Shown one piece after another: positions 1-6,152 of a stretch of 14,428 nt of DNA. Under the pieces are notes generated by a model, which did not search any database, was not told the DNA's origin, and saw nothing but the letters and a program-made list of their open reading frames with translations. Within the stretch, counting starts at the first letter, position 1. Each line of letters opens with the position of its first letter. The DNA is taken from the NCBI GenBank assembly GCA_964390805.1, contig CAYMKL010000159.1:1-14428 (forward strand). The letters are read 5' to 3'. The position numbers and the translations under genes were made by a program. The DNA is from CAYMKL01 sp964390805 (GTDB lineage Bacteria; Chloroflexota; Anaerolineae; VGOG01).

Positions 1-54
1 ATCAAGCACATCATCCCCACCGACGACGATTGTCGATTATTACCAGGACGTAGA

Positions 55-118
55 TGAACACAGATTTTTTTTCTTTTTTTACTGCAAATCTGTGTGAATC
101 TGTGAAAATCTGTGTCCC
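55..118. repeat. CTGTGT-family intergenic repeat
   Basis: AATCTGTG-type units recur three times (around 87-114). ACACAGATTT at 58-67 is the exact inverse of AAATCTGTGT at 86-95, with a T-rich spacer, so the block could fold into a hairpin. The same family appears at 2206-2236 in inverse orientation and at 2446-2475, so copies lie on both sides of the dehydratase gene. No gene was found in 1-299; besides this block it holds only the 7-bp tract ending near 313. Confidence 0.75.
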
Positions 119-263
119 AATTATTGTGTGTCGGTTGAAATGTTAAATTTGTCAGTCAGCCAGTCCTTCCCCTGGAATGTGCCCCTAATGATACCACAAC
201 TCTTCCTTCTTGTCCAACGTAAGAGAACCACGGATCGGCGGAAAAACGCGGATGGTTCTACCT

Positions 264-313
264 TTCCATTTTCCATTTTCCGCCATCCGCCATCAGCCAT
301 CAGCCATCCGCCA
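264..313. repeat. 7-bp tandem repeat tract at a gene end
   Basis: Units of about 7 bp are read in plus sense: CCATTTT twice, then CCGCCAT and CAGCCAT units. The tract overlaps the last codons of the dehydratase gene, and the TGA stop at 300-302 lies inside a CAGCCAT unit on the opposite strand. The repeat therefore defines the C-terminus (residues VADG) of that protein. Confidence 0.8.
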
Positions 314-2159
314 CTTGATACTCCGGCACCAGCTCCCTCAGCTTCCGCTTGATGCCCTCCGCGTCCATCTCCCTGGCCAGTCTCTGGAGCTCGAGGACGC
401 CCTCCCGCAGCTTGGCCCCATCGAGGTCGTCAGCCTCGGCTATGAGGATGTGCTGGTGTTTGGTGGCCCTGACGCGCTCGCCCTCCCTGAACAGCTCCTC
501 GCACAGTTTCTCCCCAGGCCTCAGCCCCGTGTACACGACGTCTATGTCCCGCCCCGCTTCCAGGCCAGATAGCGTGATCAGGTCCATGGCCAGATCCACG
601 ATCCTGACCGGCTCTCCCATGTCCAGCACCAGTATCTCGCCGCCTTTGCCCATGGCCGCGGCCTGGATCACCAACTGGACTGCCTCAGGGATGGTCATGA
701 AGTATCGCCTGGCCCGGGGATCGGTGACGGTGAGGGGGCCTCCGGCGGCGATCTGAGCCTTGAAGATGGGGATGACGCTGCCGCTGGAGCCGAGGACGTT
801 CCCAAACCTGACGGCGACGAAGGCTCTCCCATTTCTCCTGGCCATGTCCTGGATCAGCATCTCGCAAATTCGTTTCGTCGCGCCCATCACGCTCCTGGGA
901 TTGACCGCCTTGTCGGTGGAGATCAGCACGAATCGCTTCACGCCGTGTCTCTCGCTGGCCTCGATGAGGTTCTGGGTGCCGATGACGTTGTTGGTGATGG
1001 CCCCATCCACGTTCATTTCCATCAAGGTCACGTGTTTATGGGCGGCGGAGTGGAAGACGACGGTGGGTCGGTATCGCCTCATGAGCTGCTCTGTCTTGTC
1101 TTCGTCTCTGATATCGCAGATGAGGGGGGCGACGTCGAGGCGAGGGTAACGGGCCACCAGTTCCCGATGGATGTAGAAAGTGACGGTTTCCCCGTGGTCC
1201 AACAGGATCAATCGTTCTGGATGATAACGGGCGATCTGACGGCACAGCTCGGAGCCGATGGAACCGCCGGCTCCGGTGACCAACACCCTGGCCCCGGCCA
1301 GGAATCCCCCCACCTCCTCCAGGTCAATGGCGACAGGCTCGCGACGCAGCAGGTCCTCCAGTTGGACGTCTCTGATCTGGCTGACGCCCACCGAGCCATC
1401 GAGAAGCTCGTAGATGCCGGGGATGGTTTTGTACCCGACCCCCGCTCCTTCGCAGAGGGCTTTGATCTGCCTGATCACCACGCCCGGCGCGGTGGGCATG
1501 GCGATGATCAGTTCTTCGATGTCATATCTGGCGACCAGTTGGGAGATGTCGTTGCAGTTGCCCAGAACGGGTACGTTATGAATGTACTTTCTCACTTTCA
1601 CCGCGTCGTCGTCAACGAAGCCCACGGGCAGGAGGCCAACCCCAGGATTGGCGCGCATCTCGCGGACGATCATCGCCCCGGCGTCGCCTGCCCCAGCGAT
1701 CAGAACTCGCTTTTGTGTCTTGGGCATTGTTTGCAAGGCCAGGCCTTTCTCGCTGGACCTCGCCCTCCTTAGCACCCTCAGGGCAAACCTCGTCCCCCCC
1801 AGCAAGAGAAGGCTCAGCATCCCCTCGATGGCGATCACTGAGCGGGGGAAGCCTTTGACGATCCCCAGGGGAAGACCAAACCCCAATACGAGGATAGCCA
1901 TGATGGCCGAGCCAGTTGAAACGGCTCCCACGATGGATAGCAGCTCGTTGACGCTGGCATACCCCCACATCCGCCGATACAGGCCGAAGAGATAAAAAAG
2001 AGTTGGCCTGATGATGATCGCCAGGGGGATCAAAAACCAACCCTTCACCAGATAAGGCCAAACCAAAAAGGTGTCGAAGCGGATGATAAAGGCCAAGACT
2101 GCAGCGGCTGTGACTAAGAGGATGTCTGCAAATAAGAAGTACCTGTTCCTGATGAACAT
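300..2159 (-). CDS. Membrane UDP-sugar 4,6-dehydratase, FlaA1/PglF/WbpM (CapD) type
   Basis: Predicted inner-membrane nucleotide-sugar dehydratase, most likely converting UDP-GlcNAc to a UDP-4-keto-6-deoxy sugar, the first step towards bacillosamine-type sugars. The 619 residues are full length for the large membrane class. Seen: about four hydrophobic segments in residues 8-130, a first Rossmann fold (GAGDAG at 155-160), then the SDR domain with the cofactor loop GAGGSIG at 296-302, the STDKAVNP stretch at 414-421, and MGATK at 425-429. Methionine replaces the usual SDR tyrosine, as in the WbpM/PglF class (SMK rather than SYK). The ATG is preceded by GGAG eight bases upstream. The last four codons and the stop fall in a 7-bp repeat. 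It is the last gene of the cluster, about 490 bp downstream of the aminotransferase, so it may have its own promoter. The exact substrate is inferred. Confidence 0.95.
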   Translation of the reverse strand: MFIRNRYFLFADILLVTAAAVLAFIIRFDTFLVWPYLVKGWFLIPLAIIIRPTLFYLFGLYRRMWGYASVNELLSIVGAVSTGSAIMAILVLGFGLPLGIVKGFPRSVIAIEGMLSLLLLGGTRFALRVLRRARSSEKGLALQTMPKTQKRVLIAGAGDAGAMIVREMRANPGVGLLPVGFVDDDAVKVRKYIHNVPVLGNCNDISQLVARYDIEELIIAMPTAPGVVIRQIKALCEGAGVGYKTIPGIYELLDGSVGVSQIRDVQLEDLLRREPVAIDLEEVGGFLAGARVLVTGAGGSIGSELCRQIARYHPERLILLDHGETVTFYIHRELVARYPRLDVAPLICDIRDEDKTEQLMRRYRPTVVFHSAAHKHVTLMEMNVDGAITNNVIGTQNLIEASERHGVKRFVLISTDKAVNPRSVMGATKRICEMLIQDMARRNGRAFVAVRFGNVLGSSGSVIPIFKAQIAAGGPLTVTDPRARRYFMTIPEAVQLVIQAAAMGKGGEILVLDMGEPVRIVDLAMDLITLSGLEAGRDIDVVYTGLRPGEKLCEELFREGERVRATKHQHILIAEADDLDGAKLREGVLELQRLAREMDAEGIKRKLRELVPEYQVADG

Positions 2160-2205
2160 GATGTTGTCTCCATAACGCGGCCTCCCGCCGCAACCAAATC
2201 TTTGG

Positions 2206-2236
2206 ACACGGATTCACACAGATTTTCACAGATTTT
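2206..2236. repeat. CTGTGT-family intergenic repeat
   Basis: CACAGATTTT-type units in tandem, preceded by ACGGATTCACACAG. It is the inverse-orientation counterpart of the block at 55-118. Confidence 0.75.
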
Positions 2237-2265
2237 GGCATCGTTTCAAATCGCCAAAATAGCAA

Positions 2266-2388
2266 CTTTACACTTTTTTGGTGGAGTGCAGACCCAAGTG
2301 AACATAAACAGCCATTTTGCCCCTCTGGAGGCCATTTTGGGGGCCTTTTGCGCTCCGTTTGGATCATAATCGCGGAAAAAGTGTAAAG
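2266..2388. repeat. 13-bp perfect inverted repeat with 97-bp spacer
   Basis: CTTTACACTTTTT at 2266-2278 is the exact reverse complement of AAAAAGTGTAAAG at 2376-2388. The enclosed segment contains GCCATTTTG twice. No transposase or flanking target duplication is visible, so it may be a tiny non-autonomous element, a protein-binding pair, or chance conservation. Confidence 0.6.
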
Positions 2389-2445
2389 CGATCTCTGGTC
2401 ATTTCCAGGCTGGATGAAACGATGCCCAGATTTTTATTTCTTTTT

Positions 2446-2475
2446 CATCCGTGTTTATCTGTGTAATCTGTGTCC
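2446..2475. repeat. CTGTGT-family intergenic repeat
   Basis: Contains TTATCTGTG and TAATCTGTGTCC in tandem after CATCCGTG. Same family as 55-118 and in the same orientation. Confidence 0.75.
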
Positions 2476-2557
2476 TAAAAATTCTCGCGGATAGCGCAAA
2501 TGTCGCGGGGTAATTCTATAACTGAGTGAGCTCAGCCCCCCCCGCCCCCCCAATCCT

Positions 2558-2611
2558 GGGGGGAGTTCAGTTCCCCCCGCCACCCACTTCTGGGGGAGTG
2601 CCAGTTCCCCC
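2558..2611. repeat. Two G/C-run hairpins downstream of the aminotransferase gene
   Basis: GGGGGGA at 2558-2564 pairs with TCCCCCC at 2572-2578 around a 7-base loop. GGGGGA at 2592-2597 pairs with TCCCCC at 2606-2611 around an 8-base loop. They lie just past the stop of the leftward aminotransferase gene and could slow transcription or protect a 3' end. There is no T-run after either stem, so they are not typical intrinsic terminators. Confidence 0.55.
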
Positions 2612-2614
2612 CAG

Positions 2615-2648
2615 AGCTTGCCCTGAGCTTGGTCGAAGGGTTGGGGGG
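2615..2648. repeat. GCTTGCCCTGAG...GGTCGAAGGG interspersed element, copy 1
   Basis: Core AGCTTGCCCTGAGC then TTGGTCGAAGGG, flanked by runs of C and G that can pair with each other. Four further copies or derivatives lie at about 3757-3797, 9822-9862, 9940-9980 and 12395-12420. This copy abuts the aminotransferase gene, whose stop codon lies in the flanking G/C run. Confidence 0.8.
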
Positions 2649-3911
2649 TTAGGGGGGCGATTCCAGCACAGCCGCCAGATTCTCGCCCACGTACTCCACC
2701 TGCTCCTCGGTCATGACGCTGGAGAAGGGCAAGGCCAGGGTTGATCTGGCCACGCTCTCGGTGATGGGGAAGTCACCTTCTTTGTAGCCAAACATCTGCC
2801 GGTAGAAAGGTTGCAGGTGGATGGGGGTGAAGTAGGGGCGCGAGGGGATGCCCTGCTCTTCCAGCGCGGCCATGGCTGCGCTGCGATTGATCTCTGGGGC
2901 CAGGCGGATGACGTAGACGAACCAGGACATGCGGGTGGTGGTGGGGGCGATGTAAGGGATTTGCACGCCTTCCACGTCCTTCAGCCGCTCGTTGTACCAT
3001 TGAGCCACCCGCTCCCGTTTGGCCAGCAGCTCTTCGATGCGACCCAGTTGGGCCAGGCCCAGAGCCGCGCTCATCTCGTCCAGGCGGTAGTTGTAGCCCA
3101 GGCGGGTGTGGTTGAGCCAGGCGTCGAAGACGTCCCGCCCCTGGTTGCGCAGGGAGCGGAAGAGGCTGGCCCACTCCTCGTTGCCGGTGACGATCATGCC
3201 CCCTTCGCCGGTGGTCATCTGTTTATTAGGATAAAACGCGAATACCGTTGCCTGTTGCGTATTGGGTATTGGGTATTGGGTATTGGATATTGGATATTGC
3301 GTGCCGATGCGGCGGCCTTTGTATTCGGCGCCGAGGGCCTCGCAGGCGTCCTCGATCACAGCCAGGTTGTACTCGCTTGCCACATCAAGGAGTGGATCCA
3401 TGTCGGCAGGCTGCCCAAATGCGTGCACCGGCAAAATCGCCTTCAACCGTCTCCCTCTCTCCCCCTCTCCCCCTCTCCCCCTCTCCTTGTCCCCTTGTCC
3501 CCTTGTCAGATTGTGGACTGCTTCGGCGACCAGGCTTGGGTCTATGTTCAGTGTCTGCGGGTCAATGTCCACGAAGACGGGGATGGCGCGTTCGTAGAGG
3601 ATGACGTTGGCGGAGGAGACGAAGGAGAAGGGGGTGGTGATGACCAGGTCGCCCTCTCCTACGCCTGGTTCGACACGCTCACCACGAAGAGCGGCGATGA
3701 CGCAGAGGTGGAGACCTGCCGTGCCGCTGGAGACAGCGACGGCGTGGCGCGCCCCGACCCTTCGACCGTTAGCGAAGCGGCGCTCAGGGCAAGCGTAGGC
3801 GGCGAAGCGCTCCTCGAACTCGTCAATGCGCGGGCCGATGCTGAGATAGGGGGTCTGGAGCACCCGGGTCACCGCCTCGATCTCAGCAGTTGTGATGTCG
3901 GGTGAGGACAT
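2649..3911 (-). CDS. DegT/DnrJ/EryC1/StrS-family sugar aminotransferase
   Basis: PLP-dependent aminotransferase that adds an amino group to a UDP-4-keto sugar, probably the product of the neighbouring dehydratase (the PglE step). Seen: N-terminal SSPDITTAEIEAV, substrate/PLP residues SSGTAGLHL at 61-69, Asp188 in VIEDAC, and the PLP lysine K230 in FYPNKQMTTGEGG. I start at the ATG at 3911 because family members begin at this point; upstream codons come from a 7-bp repeat, and no clear Shine-Dalgarno is visible. The protein (420 residues) is longer than usual because of three in-frame, repeat-derived stretches: residues 41-53 (interspersed element), about 137-155 (8-bp repeat, Arg/Gly/Glu rich) and 204-220 (7-bp repeat, QYPIxNT twice). 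The stop falls in the G/C run beside a repeat. The active site looks intact. Substrate is inferred from context. Confidence 0.93.
   Translation of the reverse strand: MSSPDITTAEIEAVTRVLQTPYLSIGPRIDEFEERFAAYACPERRFANGRRVGARHAVAVSSGTAGLHLCVIAALRGERVEPGVGEGDLVITTPFSFVSSANVILYERAIPVFVDIDPQTLNIDPSLVAEAVHNLTRGQGDKERGRGGEGERGRRLKAILPVHAFGQPADMDPLLDVASEYNLAVIEDACEALGAEYKGRRIGTQYPISNTQYPIPNTQQATVFAFYPNKQMTTGEGGMIVTGNEEWASLFRSLRNQGRDVFDAWLNHTRLGYNYRLDEMSAALGLAQLGRIEELLAKRERVAQWYNERLKDVEGVQIPYIAPTTTRMSWFVYVIRLAPEINRSAAMAALEEQGIPSRPYFTPIHLQPFYRQMFGYKEGDFPITESVARSTLALPFSSVMTEEQVEYVGENLAAVLESPP
3260..3299. repeat. 7-bp tandem repeat inside the aminotransferase gene
   Basis: TATTGGG three times, TATTGGA twice, then a partial TATTG. 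On the coding strand it encodes a peptide repeating every seven residues (QYPISNT, QYPIPNT) just before the PLP-lysine segment. Ordinary family members have only a few residues here (typically an xGTFGDA-like turn). Confidence 0.9.
3451..3507. repeat. 8-bp tandem repeat inside the aminotransferase gene
   Basis: TCCCCCTC-type units (about three) run into TTGTCCCC units (two and a partial). The coding strand is purine rich and encodes a hydrophilic Arg/Gly/Glu stretch at about residues 137-155, between two conserved core segments. Confidence 0.85.
3757..3797. repeat. Interspersed element derivative inside the aminotransferase gene, copy 2
   Basis: Reads ACCCTTCGACC, then a 14-base divergent middle, then GCTCAGGGCAAGCG. 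On the coding strand it gives ACPE...GRRVG, the same peptide frame as the intergenic copies, and forms residues 40-53 of the enzyme just before the conserved HAVAVSSGT segment. Confidence 0.75.
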
Positions 3912-3964
3912 CGGAAGATGGAGGATGGAAGAGGGAGAATGGATGATGGAAGGTGGAGAATGGA
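3912..3964. repeat. 7-bp purine-rich tandem tract between two genes
   Basis: Degenerate units AGATGGA, GGATGGA, AGAGGGA, GAATGGA, TGATGGA, AGGTGGA and GAATGGA fill the whole gap between the four-helix-bundle gene stop and the aminotransferase ATG. The transcribed strand is pyrimidine rich and has no Shine-Dalgarno for the aminotransferase. Confidence 0.85.
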
Positions 3965-4357
3965 TCATTTGAAAGTCTCCCACTTGGTCATCAAAGTCCA
4001 CAACATGGCGCTAACCTGGCCATAGCCGATAGTCAACTGCTTATGTTCCTCGGCCTGGATGTACTCGCAATCAAGAGCGAAATCCAGCCAGAGTTTTGTC
4101 TCTTCGGACTCGCCCAGGGAGTCGTTGAGGCTGTTTTTGAAGACCGCTTCGTGCCGCCGCTTAGCAAAGCCTTCAACAACGTTACCACAAACGGAGCGGG
4201 ATGAACGGCGCATCTGATCAGTCAATGCGTAGCGCTCTTCTTTTGGGAATCTGGTAGTCAGCCGAAACACCTCCATAGCCAGTGTGTAACCCAGATTGAA
4301 CACATCCAGGTCGCGATAAGACTGGATCTGCTTTCTAGTGCCGCCATCCTGAGGCAC
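3965..4357 (-). CDS. Four-helix-bundle protein (23S rRNA intervening-sequence protein family)
   Basis: Small helical protein of the family first found in 23S rRNA insertions and also seen as free-standing genes. Its biochemical role is unknown; a related protein, Avd, serves diversity-generating retroelements. Seen: SYRDLDVFNLGYTLAMEV at 13-30, QMRRSSRSVCGNVVEGFAKR at 48-67, and a C-terminal helical half with LGESEETKLWLDFALD. I choose GTG at 4357, with GGGGAG six bases upstream, giving 130 residues, near the family norm. The frame stays open to a start at 4456, but those extra 33 codons are low-complexity, purine-rich sequence. It is not inside an rRNA gene, and no reverse transcriptase or template repeat is visible nearby. 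It interrupts the sugar-gene series like the other small genes. Confidence 0.85.
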   Translation of the reverse strand: MPQDGGTRKQIQSYRDLDVFNLGYTLAMEVFRLTTRFPKEERYALTDQMRRSSRSVCGNVVEGFAKRRHEAVFKNSLNDSLGESEETKLWLDFALDCEYIQAEEHKQLTIGYGQVSAMLWTLMTKWETFK

Positions 4358-4528
4358 CCACCGCTCCCCATCAAACACCCACACCTCACATCCAACCCAC
4401 TTCCGCTTCCTCCTCTTCCCCCTTCCCTTTTCCATCATCCGTCCTCCCCCTCCCACGCTACGAACCCGAAACAGGCCGCAGGGCGTGGGTCACTTCCTCA
4501 AGCACATCCAGCGTTTTCTGAATCACAG

Positions 4529-5002
4529 CTACACCCTCTTCTCCCCTGCTCCACCTGTCCCCTGCACTGGGTCGCCAAAGGGTGGGTGCCGACCGACCAT
4601 GCGGTCAGCCGCACGAATATTGATGACCCGGTCACGGTTTAACGCCAACGCCTCGATCGTCGCCCGCCCCACCGGCGTTAGACCAATAACGAAGAGACCA
4701 TCGGCTGACCACATAAAGTGCTCATCCCAGTCATCCTGACGAGGGTTGAACAGCGAAACCTCCTCCCCGGAATCAGGGTCCAAAGCCGTCAGACGGTCAG
4801 ATTTCCTGCGGTTACAGTGAAAACAAGCCAAAGCGAGGTTATCGGGAGTGTCTGAACCACCCTGAGCAAGAGGGACAATGTGGTCCACTGTGAACCGTAC
4901 ATACTGCCACCGTTCTGAGGTGTGGCAGTACTCACATCGCTCGTTTGCCCGTTGCCGAACCAGGCGCTGTGTTTCAGGTGGGATTCTGCGTCGTCGAGAC
5001 AT
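4529..5002 (-). CDS. HNH endonuclease
   Basis: Predicted metal-dependent nuclease of the HNH/McrA-like superfamily, 157 residues from ATG 5002. Seen: a zinc knuckle pair C23-EY-C26 and C60-FH-C63, the catalytic VDHIVPL (D40, H41), Asn55 in DTPDNLA, and Asn64 in CNRRKSD, all in the order expected of a beta-beta-alpha-metal fold. The C-terminal region (80-157) is not recognised. A GTG at 5017 would add five residues; I prefer the ATG because MSRRRRIPPETQRLV matches the usual beginning of such proteins. It overlaps the preceding small gene by 29 bases, so the two are very likely translationally coupled. The last residues lie in an imperfect purine-rich repeat. It could be a defence or toxin nuclease, or an element-borne enzyme; the sequence does not decide. 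Confidence 0.9.
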   Translation of the reverse strand: MSRRRRIPPETQRLVRQRANERCEYCHTSERWQYVRFTVDHIVPLAQGGSDTPDNLALACFHCNRRKSDRLTALDPDSGEEVSLFNPRQDDWDEHFMWSADGLFVIGLTPVGRATIEALALNRDRVINIRAADRMVGRHPPFGDPVQGTGGAGEKRV

Positions 5003-5315
5003 TCGTCCACTCGTCACCCTGGACCTGCATCAGGTTCCGCACCACACGGTTGATGAGGCTCAAGTAATCATCCATCTCTTCCCATTGATCCAGTTCCTTT
5101 TTCTCTTGAACGCTCAACCGCGCCCCTCGCTCTTTGAGAAGCAATTGCTCAATTCGGGCCTGAATGAAGCCGGAGGCTCTGAATACGGGCATTCCTTCCT
5201 CAAGTTCGATGCGCACGGCCCCTTCCAGTGGAAGAGCAGTCGGCAGACTGCGTAACCTGGGAAGGGGATGCACCACAAACTGTCGAGTGTGCTCCAGTAG
5301 CCTCATTTCGCTCAT
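4974..5315 (-). CDS. Small acidic protein coupled to the HNH endonuclease
   Basis: A 113-residue protein of no recognised function. The first half (LPTALPLEGAVRIELEEGMP) looks like beta strands; the second half is helical and charged, with ERGARLSVQEKKELDQWEEM followed by DDYLSLINRVVRNLM. ATG 5315 is chosen because a perfect AGGAGG lies eight bases upstream; the in-frame GTG at 5324 overlaps that site. The gene runs 29 bases into the HNH gene. From memory, small helical proteins of this kind sit directly before HNH genes in Chloroflexota and cyanobacteria. An antitoxin or regulator of the nuclease is therefore a reasonable guess, but nothing in the sequence proves it. Confidence 0.75.
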   Translation of the reverse strand: MSEMRLLEHTRQFVVHPLPRLRSLPTALPLEGAVRIELEEGMPVFRASGFIQARIEQLLLKERGARLSVQEKKELDQWEEMDDYLSLINRVVRNLMQVQGDEWTNVSTTQNPT

Positions 5316-5323
5316 CGTCGCCA

Positions 5324-5329
5324 CCTCCT
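5324..5329 (-). promoter_or_regulatory. Strong ribosome-binding site deciding a start
   Basis: Perfect AGGAGG on the minus strand, eight bases before ATG 5315. This is the best Shine-Dalgarno in the window and implies that the small gene/HNH pair is translated independently of upstream genes. Confidence 0.8.
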
Positions 5330-5416
5330 ATGTTGGCGTTTGTTTGCCTGTTGTCGTTTCCTTGCCCAATTATACCGCATCACGCCCCCAAAATCAAACG
5401 CCATGCTCCTCCGCAC

Positions 5417-5463
5417 CTCTGCTCCCTTGCTCCCCTGCTCCCTCTTCCCTCTTCCATCATCCA
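5417..5463. repeat. 7/8-bp pyrimidine-rich tandem tract
   Basis: Units such as CCCTTGCT and CCCCTGCT, then TCCCTCT and TCCATCA. It overlaps the last codons of the DUF218 gene, whose TGA stop is inside the tract, and fills much of the 141-bp gap to the small-gene start. Confidence 0.75.
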
Positions 5464-6098
5464 ATGGGTGTAATCCCATACCTGGCCCAGTAGAAAGCCA
5501 GCTTGAGCACCTCGTTGAACACGGCCACCAGGCCCTCCTCGGTCTGCCACCAGCGGGCGGCGTCAACGCTCGGATCGGGGGCGGCGCTGATATAGATGGT
5601 CGTATCAGGCAAGAGGGTGCGGAAGGTGCGGGCGACTCGACGGGTGTGAAACAAATCGGTCACGACGATGAGGGACTGCCAACGGTGTTGCTGGGCCAGA
5701 CGGTGCATGTTCACCGCTTCGCCGTAGGTGCTAGGCCAAGCGGAGTTTGGCACGGCGCCGTCGGCGATGATGGCCACATCAGGCGGCAGCCCCAGCTCCT
5801 GAGCGGCTTCCAGTGACAATTGGGCCGACGAGCAGGCCAAGCCAGCGTCCTTCAATGATACACCCCCGCTGAAGACCACCACTGGAGCGCAGCCTTCGTT
5901 GAAGAGGGCCACGCCCTGCTGTACTCTGAAAAAGTCGCCACCATCGCCACCCAAGACCACGATGGCATCAGCCTGAGAGAACGCATCCTCTGTTGCCAGG
6001 AAATGCCCTACTGTGACGGCAAATATACCGAGGGCCAACAATCCAACCAACAGGAGTGCTACACCGGAAAGGAGGCATCCCCTGCAGTTTATGTACAC
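5457..6098 (-). CDS. DUF218/YdcF-ElyC family membrane-anchored protein
   Basis: Envelope protein of the SanA/YdcF/ElyC superfamily, implicated in E. coli in peptidoglycan or lipid-carrier related envelope processes; biochemical activity is unsettled. Seen: one N-terminal hydrophobic segment (LLSGVALLLVGLLALGIFAV), then the domain with DAIVVLGGDGG, VVFSGGVS, STYGEA and VVTDLFHTRRVARTFR, the usual motif order. I choose GTG 6098, with GGAG six bases upstream. An ATG at 6152, directly after the previous stop codon, would add 18 residues encoded by purine-rich repeat-like DNA; it may be the start if translation is coupled. The final residues TPIG and the stop lie at a repeat tract. Its position suggests a role in handling lipid-linked glycan, by context only. 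Confidence 0.85.
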   Translation of the reverse strand: MYINCRGCLLSGVALLLVGLLALGIFAVTVGHFLATEDAFSQADAIVVLGGDGGDFFRVQQGVALFNEGCAPVVVFSGGVSLKDAGLACSSAQLSLEAAQELGLPPDVAIIADGAVPNSAWPSTYGEAVNMHRLAQQHRWQSLIVVTDLFHTRRVARTFRTLLPDTTIYISAAPDPSVDAARWWQTEEGLVAVFNEVLKLAFYWARYGITPIG

Positions 6099-6152
6099 AC
6101 GAGTCTCCGCTCTCTCCCTTCCATCTTCCCCCGTCCACCCTCCCTCTTCCAT

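Larger units (their letters stand above)
2160..2648. other. 489-bp repeat-filled intergenic region
   Basis: No credible gene was found. From right to left it holds a GGTCGAAGGG element (2615-2648), two G/C-run hairpins (2558-2611), a CTGTGT repeat (2446-2475), a 13-bp inverted repeat with a 97-bp spacer (2266-2388), and another CTGTGT repeat (2206-2236). The dehydratase ribosome-binding site (GGAG) is at 2168-2171. A promoter for the dehydratase would have to lie here; I could not identify convincing -35/-10 boxes. Confidence 0.7.

Noticed and set aside
945..1772. Long plus-strand open frame opposite the dehydratase gene
   Set aside because: No family resemblance, antisense to a strongly conserved enzyme, and explained by GC-rich codon use.
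2266..2388. Insertion sequence or MITE
   Set aside because: The inverted repeats are perfect, but there is no transposase, no target-site duplication and no second copy in the window, so only an inverted repeat is reported.
2558..2611. Rho-independent terminator after the aminotransferase gene
   Set aside because: The G/C stems lack a following T-run on the transcribed strand and look like members of a repeat cluster.
3260..3507. Possible CRISPR array
   Set aside because: Units are only 7-8 bp with no spacers and lie inside a coding gene.
2811..3905. Plus-strand open frame of 364 codons opposite the aminotransferase
   Set aside because: It is the mirror of a clear PLP enzyme and its sequence is low in recognisable protein features.
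3965..4357. Avd-type accessory protein of a diversity-generating retroelement
   Set aside because: No reverse transcriptase, template repeat or variable repeat is visible within the window.
4529..5002. Homing endonuclease of an intron or intein
   Set aside because: No interrupted host gene, intron core or reverse transcriptase domain surrounds it; it is a free gene coupled to a small partner.
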